From positions 620,001 to 684,000 of the forward strand of contig CAWBDF010000003.1 in the NCBI GenBank assembly GCA_963787485.1: DNA of 64,000 bases, in the 5' to 3' direction. Each line of letters opens with the position of its first letter. Within the stretch, counting starts at the first letter, position 1. The notes below the pieces were generated by a model. The model saw only the letters and a program-made list of their open reading frames with translations. It was not told the origin of the DNA and did no database searches. The DNA is from Bog-473 sp963787485. Its GTDB lineage: Bacteria > Actinomycetota > Acidimicrobiia > Acidimicrobiales > RAAP-2. A program made the translations under genes and the position numbers. Positions 33,965 through 42,554 of this stretch are shown here, piece by piece.

Positions 33965-34734
33965 CGCCGCGGCGAAGGGGGTTCGTCCAGGGCAGCCGCC
34001 TGCAAGGCGCTCAAGCGCCCGATCCCGCCTTCGGCGAGTTCGAGCAGGGTGTCGAGCTCGCCCCGAGTGAAGGCCAGTCCTTCGGCCGTCCCTTGCACCT
34101 CGACGAAGCGGCCCGAGCCGGTCATGACCACGTTCATGTCCACCTCGGCCCGCGAGTCCTCGACGTACGGCAGGTCGAGCATGGGGACACCGTCGACGAT
34201 CCCCACGGAGACGGCCGCCACTGAATCCGTCAGCGGGTGGGTCGAGATGGTTCCCGCCTGCACGAGACGGGTGCAGGCGTCGTGCAGCGCCACGTAGGCC
34301 CCACAGATGGACGCGGTGCGTGTGCCGCCGTCGGCCTGGAGCGCGTCGCAGTCCACCGTGATCTGCACCTCGCCCAGAGCGACGAGGTCGCACACGGCCC
34401 GCAGGGAGCGCGCGATGAGTCGTTGGATCTCCTGGGTCCGCCCCGACTGCTTGCCCTTGGCCGCCTCCCGGGAGGCCCGCTCGGGCGTCGAGCCGGGCAA
34501 CATGGAGTACTCGGCGGTGACCCATCCCCGGCCGGTGCCCCGCAGGAAGGGCGGAACGCGCTCCTCGACCGAGGCCGTGCACAGCACCTTGGTCTGCCCG
34601 AAGGTGACGAGCACCGACCCCGGCGCCATCACCGTGTAGTCACGCTCGAAGCTGACCGGCCGCAGCTGGTCCACAGCCCGCCCGTCCTGGCGGGCACCGC
34701 GGGCATCCGCGCGCACCTCGTCGCTTTCGCCCAC
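33961..34734 (-). CDS. rph: Ribonuclease PH
   Basis: 257 residues from GTG 34734 (VGESDEVRADARGARQDGRAVDQLRPV). Phosphorolytic 3'-5' exoribonuclease for tRNA 3'-end trimming. Conserved blocks: GSVLVTFGQTKVLCTASVEERVPPFLRGTGRGWVTAEYSMLPGST, the phosphate-binding segment SGRTQEIQRLIARSLRAV, CDALQADGGTRTASICGAYVAL and LPYVEDSRAEVDMNVVMTGSG. Translationally coupled to rdgB. Confidence 0.96.
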   Translation of the reverse strand: MGESDEVRADARGARQDGRAVDQLRPVSFERDYTVMAPGSVLVTFGQTKVLCTASVEERVPPFLRGTGRGWVTAEYSMLPGSTPERASREAAKGKQSGRTQEIQRLIARSLRAVCDLVALGEVQITVDCDALQADGGTRTASICGAYVALHDACTRLVQAGTISTHPLTDSVAAVSVGIVDGVPMLDLPYVEDSRAEVDMNVVMTGSGRFVEVQGTAEGLAFTRGELDTLLELAEGGIGRLSALQAAALDEPPSPRR

Positions 34735-34863
34735 GGCACTCCTCTGCGCTCGCGCTCGCGCTTCCGCGCCCGAAACCGGGCGACTCCACCTGGGCGACAC
34801 CGTAGGCCACCGCGGCCCTCCGACGGTCTCCGGAGCCCGGCGAGGCCCGCTACGTTTCCCGGC

Positions 34864-35403
34864 GTGACCCGATACGTCGCCCTGCTGCGCAGTGTCAACG
34901 TGGCCGGTCACGGCCGCATCGCCATGGACGAGCTCCGCCGGTCCTTCGCCGGCCTGGGCTACGAGGACGTCACGACGTACATCCAGACCGGCAACGTGCT
35001 GTTCTCGGCTCCGTCCAGGAGCGCCACGGTGGTGGCCGGCGCGCTGGAAGGTCGCCTCGAGCAGGACTTCGGCCAGTCACCGGCGATCATCGTTCGCACC
35101 GTCTCGCAGCTCCAACGCGTCGGCACCTCGAGCCCCTTCGCGGCACGCGGCGCGGATCCCTCGCGCCACCACGTGACCTTTCTGGCCGCCCTGCCGGCGG
35201 AGGAGGCCCTCGCCGGGTTGGTCCTGCCGCCGAGCGGCCGCGACGAACTGGTCATCGACGGCACCGAGGTCTACGTGCACACGCCCGACGGATATGCCGG
35301 GTCGAAGTACTCCGGGGCGTTCCTCGAGCGCCGGCTCGGGGTGCTCAGCACCACCCGCAACTGGAACACGGTCACCAAGCTCTGCGCCCTGGCGGCGCGC
35401 TGA
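34864..35403 (+). CDS. DUF1697 family protein
   Basis: 179 residues from GTG 34864 (VTRYVALLRSVNVAGHGRIAMDEL). Recognised by the DUF1697 signature: LRSVNVxG near the start, LGYEDVTTYIQTGNVLFSA, HHVTFLAALP and the C-terminal RRLGVLSTTRNWNTVTKLCAL. The function of the family is unknown and no catalytic residue can be assigned. It is divergent from rph with 129 bp between start codons. Confidence 0.88.
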   Translation: MTRYVALLRSVNVAGHGRIAMDELRRSFAGLGYEDVTTYIQTGNVLFSAPSRSATVVAGALEGRLEQDFGQSPAIIVRTVSQLQRVGTSSPFAARGADPSRHHVTFLAALPAEEALAGLVLPPSGRDELVIDGTEVYVHTPDGYAGSKYSGAFLERRLGVLSTTRNWNTVTKLCALAAR

Positions 35404-35425
35404 GCTCCGCAGTCGGGCGGCCTCT

Positions 35426-36322
35426 TCAGTCGGGCATGGAGAGCTGCACCGATGCCTTCACGCCCCCGGCCCCGACGCCCGGGGCGCCGACTGCGGCGAC
35501 CGTGGTGTTGCCACCGTCGACGTAGAGAGTCTGCCCGGTCACGTAGCGGCCGTCATCTGAGACGAGATAGAGGATGGCGCGGCTGATGTCGATCGCCTCG
35601 ATGTTCCCGATGGGCAGCACGTGATTGAACGTCGAGATGATCTCGGGCTCTTGCATCGCCCACTGCTCCATCTCCGGCCCTGGTTGGGACATGGGCGTGT
35701 CGCAGGTCGTGGGGTGCACCGAATTGACCCGGATCCCGTGGCGGCCGAATCTCCCGGCGTAGCCCTTCATCAATGCCACCACGCCAAGTTTGCCCGCCTG
35801 GTACGCGTCGTAGCCGCCGTCGAGATTGGTGGTCACCGTACGGGCGCCCGCCGCCGAGGCGGTAATGACGATGGCCCCTCCCTGTCCCCCTTCGACGAGG
35901 GCCGGCACCGTGACCCCGAGCGTGTGCCACACCCCGGTCAGCACGACGTCGATGGTGTCCTGCCATGCCTGCTCGGATTGCTCGTAAGGCGCAATCTGGA
36001 AGGCGTTGATCCCGGCGTTGGCCAGCACGATGTCCAGGCGGCCGAAGCGCTCGAGTCCCTCGTCCAGCGCGGCCTGCAACTGGTTGCGACGCCGGACGTC
36101 GCCCCTTCGGGCCACCATGGAACGCCCGGTCTTCTCGACGAGACGCACGGTCTCGGCGAGGTCCTCCTCGGTGGCCATCGGATAGCGCACCGTCGAGATC
36201 TGGTCGCAGATGTCCACGCCGACGATGTCGGCACCTTCCTCGGCCAAGAGCAAAGCGTGCGATCGACCCATGCCCCGCGCGGCACCGGTGATGAAAGCCA
36301 CCTTTCCGTCGAGCTTGCCCAT
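35426..36322 (-). CDS. Mycofactocin-type short-chain dehydrogenase
   Basis: 298 residues from ATG 36322 (GGAGG upstream; MGKLDGKVAFITGAARGMGRSHA). NAD-binding TGxxxGxG is present, the catalytic Ser is in VITASAAGA, and Tyr/Lys are in YQAGK. The insert VDICDQISTVRYPMATEEDLAET after the second strand marks the mycofactocin-coupled SDR subfamily, whose NAD(H) is not exchangeable and is re-oxidised through the peptide-derived cofactor mycofactocin. It implies an mft cluster elsewhere in this genome. The substrate is probably an alcohol or ketone. Confidence 0.88.
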   Translation of the reverse strand: MGKLDGKVAFITGAARGMGRSHALLLAEEGADIVGVDICDQISTVRYPMATEEDLAETVRLVEKTGRSMVARRGDVRRRNQLQAALDEGLERFGRLDIVLANAGINAFQIAPYEQSEQAWQDTIDVVLTGVWHTLGVTVPALVEGGQGGAIVITASAAGARTVTTNLDGGYDAYQAGKLGVVALMKGYAGRFGRHGIRVNSVHPTTCDTPMSQPGPEMEQWAMQEPEIISTFNHVLPIGNIEAIDISRAILYLVSDDGRYVTGQTLYVDGGNTTVAAVGAPGVGAGGVKASVQLSMPD

Positions 36323-36378
36323 ACCTGTTGTCCTCCTCGTGACCACCGTGGTGCCGTTGGCCGGCGCCAGCGGGAAAC

Positions 36379-37348
36379 CTAGAAGTAGATGATGCCCTTG
36401 GCCCGCTCGGTGACCTCGTCGAGGTCGCCGGTCCAGGCGCCGGTCGACAGGTACTTCCAGCCTGCGTCGGCCGAGACGACCACGATGGAGGCCTCCTCAC
36501 CTTCGCCGACGGACGCTGCGCACTTGACCGCCCCCGCCAAGGCCGCCCCCGTCGAGATACCGGCAAAGATCCCAACCTCGGTGAGGCGGCGGGTCCACTC
36601 GATCGACTCCCGAGGCCGCACCACCGTCTTGCGGTCGAGCAGGTCGGCACCGCCGAGGTCCTCGAAGATGGGCGGGATGTAGCCGTCGTCGAGGTTGCGC
36701 AGGCCGTCGACCGTTTCCCCGGCGGGAGGCTCCACGGCCCAGATCTGGACCCGCTCCCCCAACTTCTCGCGCAGGAACCGCCCCACGCCCAGCAGGGTGC
36801 CGGACGTGCCCAGGCCCGCCACGAAGTGGGTGACCCCGGGGCAGTCGCGCAGGATCTCGGGGCCGGTCGCCTCGTAGTGGGCCTGCGGGTTGGCCGGGTT
36901 GCCGTACTGGTAGAGGAAGACCCACTCGGGGTGTTCGAGCGCCAGCGCCCGGGCCATGCGCACGGCGCCGTTCGAGCCTTCGCTCCCCGGCGAGTCGATG
37001 ATCTCGGCGCCCCACAGCTCGAGCAGTTGGCGTCGCTCCACCGAGACGTTGGTCGGCACGACGGCCTTGAGCGTGTAGCCCTTCACCCGGCACACCAGCG
37101 CCAGCCCGATCCCCGTGTTGCCCGAGGTGGGCTCCAAGAGGACCTGGTCCGGCTGGCCAGGGACCAAGACGCCCGAGCGCTCCGCGTCTTCCACCAGGGA
37201 GAGGGCGACCCGGTCCTTGACCGAGCCGCCGGGATTCTGCCCCTCGAGCTTGACGTAGAGCCGCGCCAAGGGGTTCGGGCTCAGCGCGCTCGATGTCCAC
37301 CAGAGGCGTGTTGCCGATCAGGTCGAGGACCGACGAGTACACGGTCAT
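36379..37348 (-). CDS. cysM: O-phosphoserine sulfhydrylase / cysteine synthase CysM (one frameshift near the N-terminus)
   Basis: PLP enzyme of ~320 residues. It starts at ATG 37348 (MTVYSSVLDLIGNTPLVDIER); near 37282-37288 (GCGCG run) one extra base shifts the frame, after which LSPNPLARLYVKLEGQNPGGSVKDRVA continues. PLP-lysine is in GGSVKDR, the substrate loop is PTSGNTGIGLA and the phosphate loop is GLGTSGTLLG. The closest known system is M. tuberculosis CysM, which uses O-phosphoserine and CysO-thiocarboxylate. ATG follows directly on the cysO stop (TGAATG), and mec is just upstream, supporting the CysM assignment over CysK. The indel is likely a sequencing error or a very recent break. 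Confidence 0.88.
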
Positions 37349-37624
37349 TCAGCCTCCGGCCACCGCAGGAAGGATCGACACCTCCGCGCCGTCCTTGACG
37401 GGGGTGTCGAGGCCTTGCAAGTAGCGCACGTCGTCGTCGTCGACGTAGACGTTCACGAACTTGTGCAGCGCACCGTCGTCGGTCAGGACCTGGCCGTCCA
37501 TGCCCGGGTGCTCGGCGACCAGCTTCGAGAGCACCTCGCCGATGGTGGCGCCGTCCACGCTGACGACAGACGCCCCGCCGGCGTGACTGCGCAGGACGGT
37601 TGGTAGGCGGACTTCGACGGCCAC
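37349..37624 (-). CDS. cysO: Sulfur-carrier protein CysO (MoaD/ThiS fold)
   Basis: 91 residues from GTG 37624 (VAVEVRLPTVLRSHAGG). Ubiquitin-like beta-grasp protein ending in the diglycine tail ILPAVAGG, which becomes a thiocarboxylate that donates sulfide to CysM. Central residues ATIGEVLSKLVAEHPGM and FVNVYVDDDDVRYLQGLDTPVKDGAEV are typical of CysO. It sits between mec and cysM. Confidence 0.92.
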   Translation of the reverse strand: MAVEVRLPTVLRSHAGGASVVSVDGATIGEVLSKLVAEHPGMDGQVLTDDGALHKFVNVYVDDDDVRYLQGLDTPVKDGAEVSILPAVAGG

Positions 37625-37746
37625 GTGGCCTCCTCGGTGATCTGGGTCTGGGCGTCCTAGGTCTGGGCGTCCTGGTCCGGCAATTGTTGACCGAACCGGT
37701 AACGATTCTACCTGGGGCCGCCGCTCAATCCCCGCTCTCGCCTGGC

Positions 37747-38187
37747 TCAGCCCGCCTCCCGACCGGCGAGCCCCGGCACCTCGAGTCCCGGGACCTCGAC
37801 GGGCTCCTCGGTGACGCTCCCGTCGGCAATGGCGTAACTGCGCACCACGGGGTGCGAGTCGCGCAGGGAGACGAGCACGTAGTGCCACCCCGGGTCCGTG
37901 GCCTGCGCCACGTCGGTCGGCGAGGGGTAGGCGTCGGTGTGCGTGTGCGAGTGGAAGACCCCCATGATGTCGGCGCCGAGCTCCCGGGCGGCCCGGTCGA
38001 CGCGCAGCAGCTCCTTGGGGTCGATCTCGTAGACCATGGCCGAGGCCGCGGCGTTCGCTGTGGCGAACACATAGGCCACCTCGTCTCCCTCGTAGGACCC
38101 GACCAGCAGACCACAGGCCTCATCGGGCAGACCGGCCAGGCAGTGGGCCACCATCTCCAGGTAGAGGTCTCGGGATAGGCGGAGCAC
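37747..38187 (-). CDS. mec: CysO-cysteine peptidase Mec (JAMM metalloprotease)
   Basis: 146 residues, JAB1/MPN fold. The zinc site is complete: Glu23 (DEACGLL), H79 and H81 in VFHSHTHTDAYPSPTD, with Ser89 and Asp92 completing HxH-x7-S-x2-D. In M. tuberculosis Mec releases cysteine from the CysO-Cys adduct. The order mec-cysO-cysM here equals Rv1334-Rv1335-Rv1336. It is divergent from smpB with only 26 bp between starts. Confidence 0.92.
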   Translation of the reverse strand: MLRLSRDLYLEMVAHCLAGLPDEACGLLVGSYEGDEVAYVFATANAAASAMVYEIDPKELLRVDRAARELGADIMGVFHSHTHTDAYPSPTDVAQATDPGWHYVLVSLRDSHPVVRSYAIADGSVTEEPVEVPGLEVPGLAGREAG

Positions 38188-38213
38188 CTGCCCACGGTAC
38201 CCTCGTACCCCTC

Positions 38214-38735
38214 ATGGCCCGGGCCAAGAAGCAGATCGCCAAGCGGGCGGCGGCCCGCGAGGAACGCGGCGGCGACCGGGTGGTCGCCTCGAACCGGCGC
38301 GCCCGCCGGGAGTACGACTTCCTCGAGACGTTCGAGGCGGGCATCGTCCTGCAGGGCTCCGAGGTCAAGTCCCTGCGCGAGGGCAACGCACAACTCAACG
38401 AGGCGTATGCCAGAGTGGACGACGGCGAGCTGTGGCTCTTCGGAGCCCACATCCCGCCGTGGCACTTCGCCGCGGGGTTCGGCGCCCACGACCCCGACCG
38501 GAAACGCAAGCTCCTGGTGCACCGGGACCAGATCGACGAACTGCTCGGCAAGACCCAGCAACAGTCGCTGACGCTGATCCCGGTGTCCCTCTACTTCCGT
38601 GACGGCCGGGCCAAGGTGCAGCTGGCATTGGCCAAGGGCCGCCGGCTCTACGACAAGCGCAACGTGATCAAGGCGCGCGATGCCGCGGCTGAGGCGGCAC
38701 GGGCGGCCAAGGAGATGAGCCGTTGGGTGGGCTGA
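38214..38735 (+). CDS. smpB: SsrA-binding protein SmpB
   Basis: 173 residues from ATG 38214. It binds tmRNA and places it on stalled ribosomes. Signature blocks: VVASNRRARREYDFLETFEAGIVLQGSEVKSLREGNAQLNEAYARV, the loop HIPPW, RKRKLLVHRDQIDELLGKTQQQSLTLIPVSLYF and the basic tail KGRRLYDKRNVIKARDAAAE. It has a slightly extended Ala-rich start (ARAKKQIAKRAAARE). The tmRNA gene follows 80 bp downstream. Confidence 0.97.
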   Translation: MARAKKQIAKRAAAREERGGDRVVASNRRARREYDFLETFEAGIVLQGSEVKSLREGNAQLNEAYARVDDGELWLFGAHIPPWHFAAGFGAHDPDRKRKLLVHRDQIDELLGKTQQQSLTLIPVSLYFRDGRAKVQLALAKGRRLYDKRNVIKARDAAAEAARAAKEMSRWVG

Positions 38736-38815
38736 CGTGGGGTCCGGCCGGCTTTGGGGCGTCCCGGAGAGCCCTAGACTGGTGTGGCCGGTCAAATGGG
38801 CCGGCGCCCAGACAT

Positions 38816-39165
38816 GGGGGTGATCGGTTTCGACTTCGGTCGTCAAGGTAGGAGAAGCGAGCCGTGGTCTCCGGAGCCACGTTAAAGAGCCGGAACCAAA
38901 AACAAACGCCGAGCAACCACAGCTCGCGCTCGCTGCGTAAGTAGCGACGTCCAACCGGTCCCGGCCCTGCGGATCGGATCTTGGGCGTCATTCAGTAGGG
39001 CTTACTCGACCGCTCACACCAACTGAGCGTCGAGGACAAACTCGTTGGTTACGGGGCGGCACTGCTGCCGGCAGAAGTGCCGCCCCCGACAATCTGATGC
39101 CGGCTGCGCTCGGAGAAGGCCTACTGCGGCTCCGGAGGACGCGGGTTCGATTCCCGCCACCTCCA
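38816..39165 (+). ncRNA. ssrA: Transfer-messenger RNA (tmRNA)
   Basis: About 350 nt. The 5' end GGGGGTGATCGGTTTCGAC pairs with 3' CACCTCC plus discriminator A (acceptor stem), and the T arm is GCGGGTTCGATTCCCGC. The tag frame ending at TAA 38938-38940 reads TNAEQPQLALAA; the LAA end is the degradation signal recognised by Clp proteases. The first codon of the tag is uncertain because the usual GCA resume codon is not obvious; candidates lie at 38899-38908. CCA is not encoded. Its 3' end marks the boundary of the accessory region. Confidence 0.95.
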
Positions 39166-39232
39166 CGAGACGAGGGCATGTTCATGAAAGAGCACGCCGA
39201 GTGTTCATGAAAGTGCCTTGTTGGAGGTGGCG
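39155..39232. repeat. Inverted repeat of the tmRNA 3' end plus TTCATGAAAG direct repeats
   Basis: CGCCACCTCCA (39155-39165, the tmRNA 3' end) recurs in inverted orientation as TGGAGGTGGCG at 39222-39232. Between them GTTCATGAAAG occurs twice (39180-39190 and 39203-39213). A further TGTTCATGAAA is at 46209-46219. tmRNA 3' ends are common integrase attachment sites, so this may be a rearranged att region. No integrase gene is present in the window. Confidence 0.5.
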
Positions 39233-39267
39233 ATGAGTTCAATGCTCGTCCGCCACCCCATGGACGA

Positions 39268-39299
39268 CGAAACCGCCGGCCCCAGGGCCGGCGGTTTCG
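39268..39299 (+). terminator. Strong hairpin downstream of ssrA
   Basis: A perfect 14-bp stem, CGAAACCGCCGGCC with GGCCGGCGGTTTCG, loop CCAG. No long T run follows (GGGTTGGCG), so efficiency as an intrinsic terminator is uncertain. It would close transcripts from ssrA on the plus strand and from the decayed transposase on the minus strand. Confidence 0.65.
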
Positions 39300-39419
39300 G
39301 GTTGGCGAGTCTCTATCGATCCTCTCGGGCGCGACAGCAGGTGGCTCGTCGCCCAAACAGAATGAAGGACTTATCCACGTGGGACGGCAGGGTGCCTGTG
39401 GTCTCTCTTCGATTATCTG

Positions 39420-41045
39420 GGCCCAGGTCCCGCGACGACGCTTCTTTCTAGGAGAAGGATTGCTGGCGACGTCTTGCACCGATTCGCCCTCTTCGAGGCC
39501 GTGCTTGGCCCGAAACGATCGGATCCGATCGAGGTTGAAAGCAGCAAGGGTGAACCCGAGCAGGACGGATGTTTTCACCCGTCCGAAGACCCGGAAGAAT
39601 CCCCTACTCAGGTCGACGAAGGAACCTTTTAGTGCCGCGTTCACGGATTCGACGACCTGACGCCTCCCCATAGAGATACGCCAGGCCGTCGTGCCGTAGG
39701 GAATGCGCTGCGCCAGGGGGAGCTCCACCGCGGCAACCGACAGGATTCCCGAGCAGCAGTTCGTGGACCCTTCGCCTAGGCGCACCAGCGGGGAGTTCCG
39801 TGACGCCCGCATCGTTTTTGGGACCTGACGGCTTCTCAGCAACCCGGCACAAAAGGGACAGCGCCACCGCGTCACTCCATCGGACGTCGGGACCGGCGTG
39901 GCGGACCAGCCGCCAGCGCGCCCGTTGGTTGAATTTCGTTTCATAAGCGATCTTTTCGGCTTCCGGGGCGCCCCGCGGTGGAGCTGGCAGGTCACGCAGT
40001 TCCTCGGGCAAATGAGAGGAGAACAGCTGGCCGTCGATTAAAAGGGCCTCACCTGAAAATGGCCTGCTCCCCCGCTGGTGGGTCACGGGCTGGAAGGTCT
40101 GGACGATACCGACCTGGGCCAATGGCACCGAGGTGGAAACTTACACAGCGAGTAGCCCGGACCCCACACGACCTCTTCGATCTTTTGTCCGCCATCTTTA
40201 GCCGAGATGAGCGTGTCGACCACCGATCGGCCCCTGTGAGTTCCTGCCGGCGCCAGGTTGCACGTGGTGATCACACTGGGGACCTCGGGACCCAATGTGG
40301 TGCGATCGATGTGATTCGTCCATCGCACTTCGCGGGTTTGGACCCCAAGATGGAGTTCGTAACCGACATAGGGACCTGCCGGGCGGCTGTTCGTGGCCGA
40401 CCGGTGTCCCGCTCGGGCGTCGAGATCAGCGGTGTAGCGCTTGCGACCATCGGGACCGATCTCGAGCACCTTCGCTCGACGGTTTGCGCCCCTCGCAACT
40501 TTGGAATCGCCCTTCATTTCTTGTGTCTCTGTCGCCTCCCCGTCGAGGTCCACGGCGACGGCCTCCCCGTGAAGAGCTCCCCAGGTCTCGACGTCGGTGC
40601 CATCGATGGCGAGCGAACTGCTGACCACGTATTTGGGCGGAATTGATGCTCGGACGAGTTGGTTGGCGAACCATTCCTCGTTCAATCCCGCCTCACCCAA
40701 ATCGAGAACCTCACAAAGTCGCACGAAGAGCCGTTCGACCCGGTGATATGCCTCCTCGGGGTCCCACTCGGTGATATCGAGGCTGAGTCTCTGTGCTTCC
40801 GTCATCGCATTGAGAGTCAGAGCCACCTCCACCAGGTGGGCCTGATGGTGGCGACCCAGAGCGTTGAGCTGGCAGGCCACCAGCAGCCCGAGGAGGCTCA
40901 GGTGGCGTGGTCGACCTATCCCAGAGTCGACGAGACGATTGAGGGCATCCACAACGCCCGAGCGGACGATCACTTGGCGGGCGATGTTCAGTTCAGATCC
41001 ACTGGTTGGACGACCCCCACTCAGATCCAATGGCGCACGGGTCAC
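39420..41045 (-). pseudogene. DDE transposase, two frameshifts (IS1182/IS5-like group)
   Basis: The first part reads from ATG 41045 (…SLAIDGTDVETWG with the first Asp; LISAKDGGQKIEEVVWGPGYS with the second). The frame changes near 40130 (PLAQVGIVQTFQPVTHQRGS…NQRARWRLVRHAG) and again near 39885 (SDGVTRWRCPFCAGLLRSR…PLAQRIPYGTTAWRISMGRR, NAALKGSFVDLSRGFFRVFG, LLGFTLAAFNLDRIRSF). The last block with ESVNAALKG carries the final acidic residue. The exact 3' end is uncertain because the frame runs on antisense to the tmRNA. The combined product would be ~540 residues. Confidence 0.75.
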
Positions 41046-41295
41046 CGGATGTCTCCACGCAACATCTGAACGGAGTCACGAGCGTCCATCGGCGGGACGT
41101 TGATTAGTGGCGTGGACTCAACTTTTTGGGGCGGTGAATTTCGAACTGTTTGGACGCTTCATAGATGTTGTCGAAGACGTCAGTGCGATTTTCGACCACG
41201 CAGTAGAGGACATGAGTGCCTTCGTCGGTATTCCCCTACCTGAGGATGCCACTGGCGGCGCCAATGTCGAAAGGGAATGATCGCCCTCTCAATCG

Positions 41296-41487
41296 ATGGG
41301 AAGGACCTTTCCGCCTGAGCTGCTGCAAGACTCCGGCTGCTGGTTGATGCAGGGGGGTCTCATTACTCCCATCACGATGACCAGAGGGCAGCCAGAGACC
41401 AACCGCTGCTACTACAACGTCAACATCAAGCACAACAAGTTCACACTGCCAGACGGGTTGAAGTTGACATGCGTACCGGCTTCCTGA
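41296..41487 (+). pseudogene. ABC substrate-binding protein, C-terminal fragment
   Basis: Only the last ~45 residues are recognisable: ITMTRGQPETNRCYY followed by KHNKFTLPDGLKLTCVPAS. This matches the end of the intact periplasmic-binding protein at 54706-55920 (TFTKGQAETNNCYYVVEIK, NNKFTLPDGLKSFCLPASS) almost residue for residue. The rest of the gene is missing, so a second copy of this transporter component was once present here. Confidence 0.75.
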
Positions 41488-41554
41488 CCCGTTCCTGGTG
41501 AACTGCCCCATTGCCTTCCCGTCGTTAATCCTCGTTTGAGACGAACTTCTCGGG

Positions 41555-41735
41555 CTACCCGTTCGTCCGTGCCACCCGGTTTGCGGATGCCGTCAAAGGT
41601 TCTGTTGTGCCTCCATCGACGAGAAGATATGACCCGTTCATCAGTACACAAGAACGGGAGAGCGTGAGCGACGCCCCAGACTTCGCTCACACGACCCGGA
41701 GGTTCAGTCGCGAATGAACATCGTCCGTCACAGCT
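41555..41735 (-). pseudogene. SDR C-terminal fragment (left copy of a repeated segment)
   Basis: Reads RVSEVWGVAHALPFLCTDE, then after a small deletion continues in another frame as NGSYLLVDGGTTEPLTASAN and stops at TAG 41557-41555. It is homologous to the fragment at 45522-45795 at DNA level (shared blocks around AAGATATG and GGTTCAGTCGCGA), in the same orientation. It lies just beyond the TetR gene. Confidence 0.65.
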
Positions 41736-41767
41736 CCGGCGCCGCGCCGTTAAATGTCGACGCCGTG

Positions 41768-42410
41768 TCACAGCTGCGTTCCTTCGAACATCCCATTGAT
41801 CGCGTCCGCTATGAGTGAGAAGCACTCATCGAGCAAGAAACCGATGCGGTCGGGGTCATTCTCCGTTACCCAATGGCTCACGGCAGTATCGAATGCCGCG
41901 AGTGCGACCGCAGCCGCGAGCGAAGGGCGAATGTCGGTTGATACATCCATTCCGTTCCGTGCGGCGAGAACACTGGCCAACGCTGGACGCAACGCGGCCA
42001 TGTATTCGAGCCGACGGCCCTCGAGCGCGGGCACAGATCGCCGCGCTCCGCACGAGTTCGAAGGCACGGGCGCGTAAGTCTTCAAGTCCGGTCGTCAGGC
42101 TGCAGCGCAATGCGGTCGCCGGAGATTCATCGAGCGGTCGCGCCACGAGGCGCGTCTGGACCGTACGGATGAAATCGCCAAGCGTCGCGAGAAAGACATC
42201 TTCCTTGGTCGAGAAATAGCGGAAGAAGGTTCGGCGCGAGACATCTGCGGCTCGGGTGATGTCCTCGACAGTGATCGAGTCGTAATCTGACTCCTCGAGC
42301 AATCGCGCAGCGGCCGCGGCGAGCTCCCGCCGCACCAGAGCTCGCTTCCGTTCGGCGAGCGTCGGCGGGTCAAATGAGAATTCCTGCGTTGCCGTCGAGG
42401 TCGTCATCAT
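41768..42410 (-). pseudogene. TetR-family regulator, one frameshift
   Basis: Starts at ATG 42410 (MMTTSTATQEFSFDPPTLAERKR). The DNA-binding helix-turn-helix is complete: RRELAAAAARLLEESDYDSITVEDITRAADVSRRTFFRYFSTKEDVF. Near 42040-42055 one base shifts the frame; the ligand-binding part continues as RRSVPALEGRRLEYMAALRPALASVLAARNG and FDTAVSHWVTENDPDRIGFLLDECF. Its length would be ~213 residues. It is divergent from the amidohydrolase at 42555 with a palindrome between them, so it probably represses that operon and itself. Confidence 0.82.
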
Positions 42411-42429
42411 CGGTCTTGTCTCCGAGTTG

Positions 42430-42459
42430 GCACTCAGTGCGAGTTCCGGCACTGAGTGC
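42430..42459. promoter_or_regulatory. Candidate TetR operator (11-bp arms)
   Basis: GCACTCAGTGC at 42430-42440 and its exact reverse complement GCACTGAGTGC at 42449-42459, separated by 8 nt, 20 bp upstream of the TetR start and 96 bp before the amidohydrolase GTG. Each arm is itself near-palindromic. A related half-site CAGTGCC lies at 42473-42479, and GGCACTGAG recurs at 51468-51476 upstream of the second amidohydrolase cassette. Confidence 0.65.
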
Positions 42460-42554
42460 TGCTTGTTGCATACAGTGCCACAAAACGTTACCATCAAGAA
42501 AGCCGTTCGACGCGTGGAAGGTCGCTGGCGGTCTGCGGGCGAGGAGGACTCGAA

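Noticed and set aside
38988..39420. Continuation of the decayed transposase frame through the tmRNA.
   Set aside because: The residues lose all transposase character and are antisense to ssrA.
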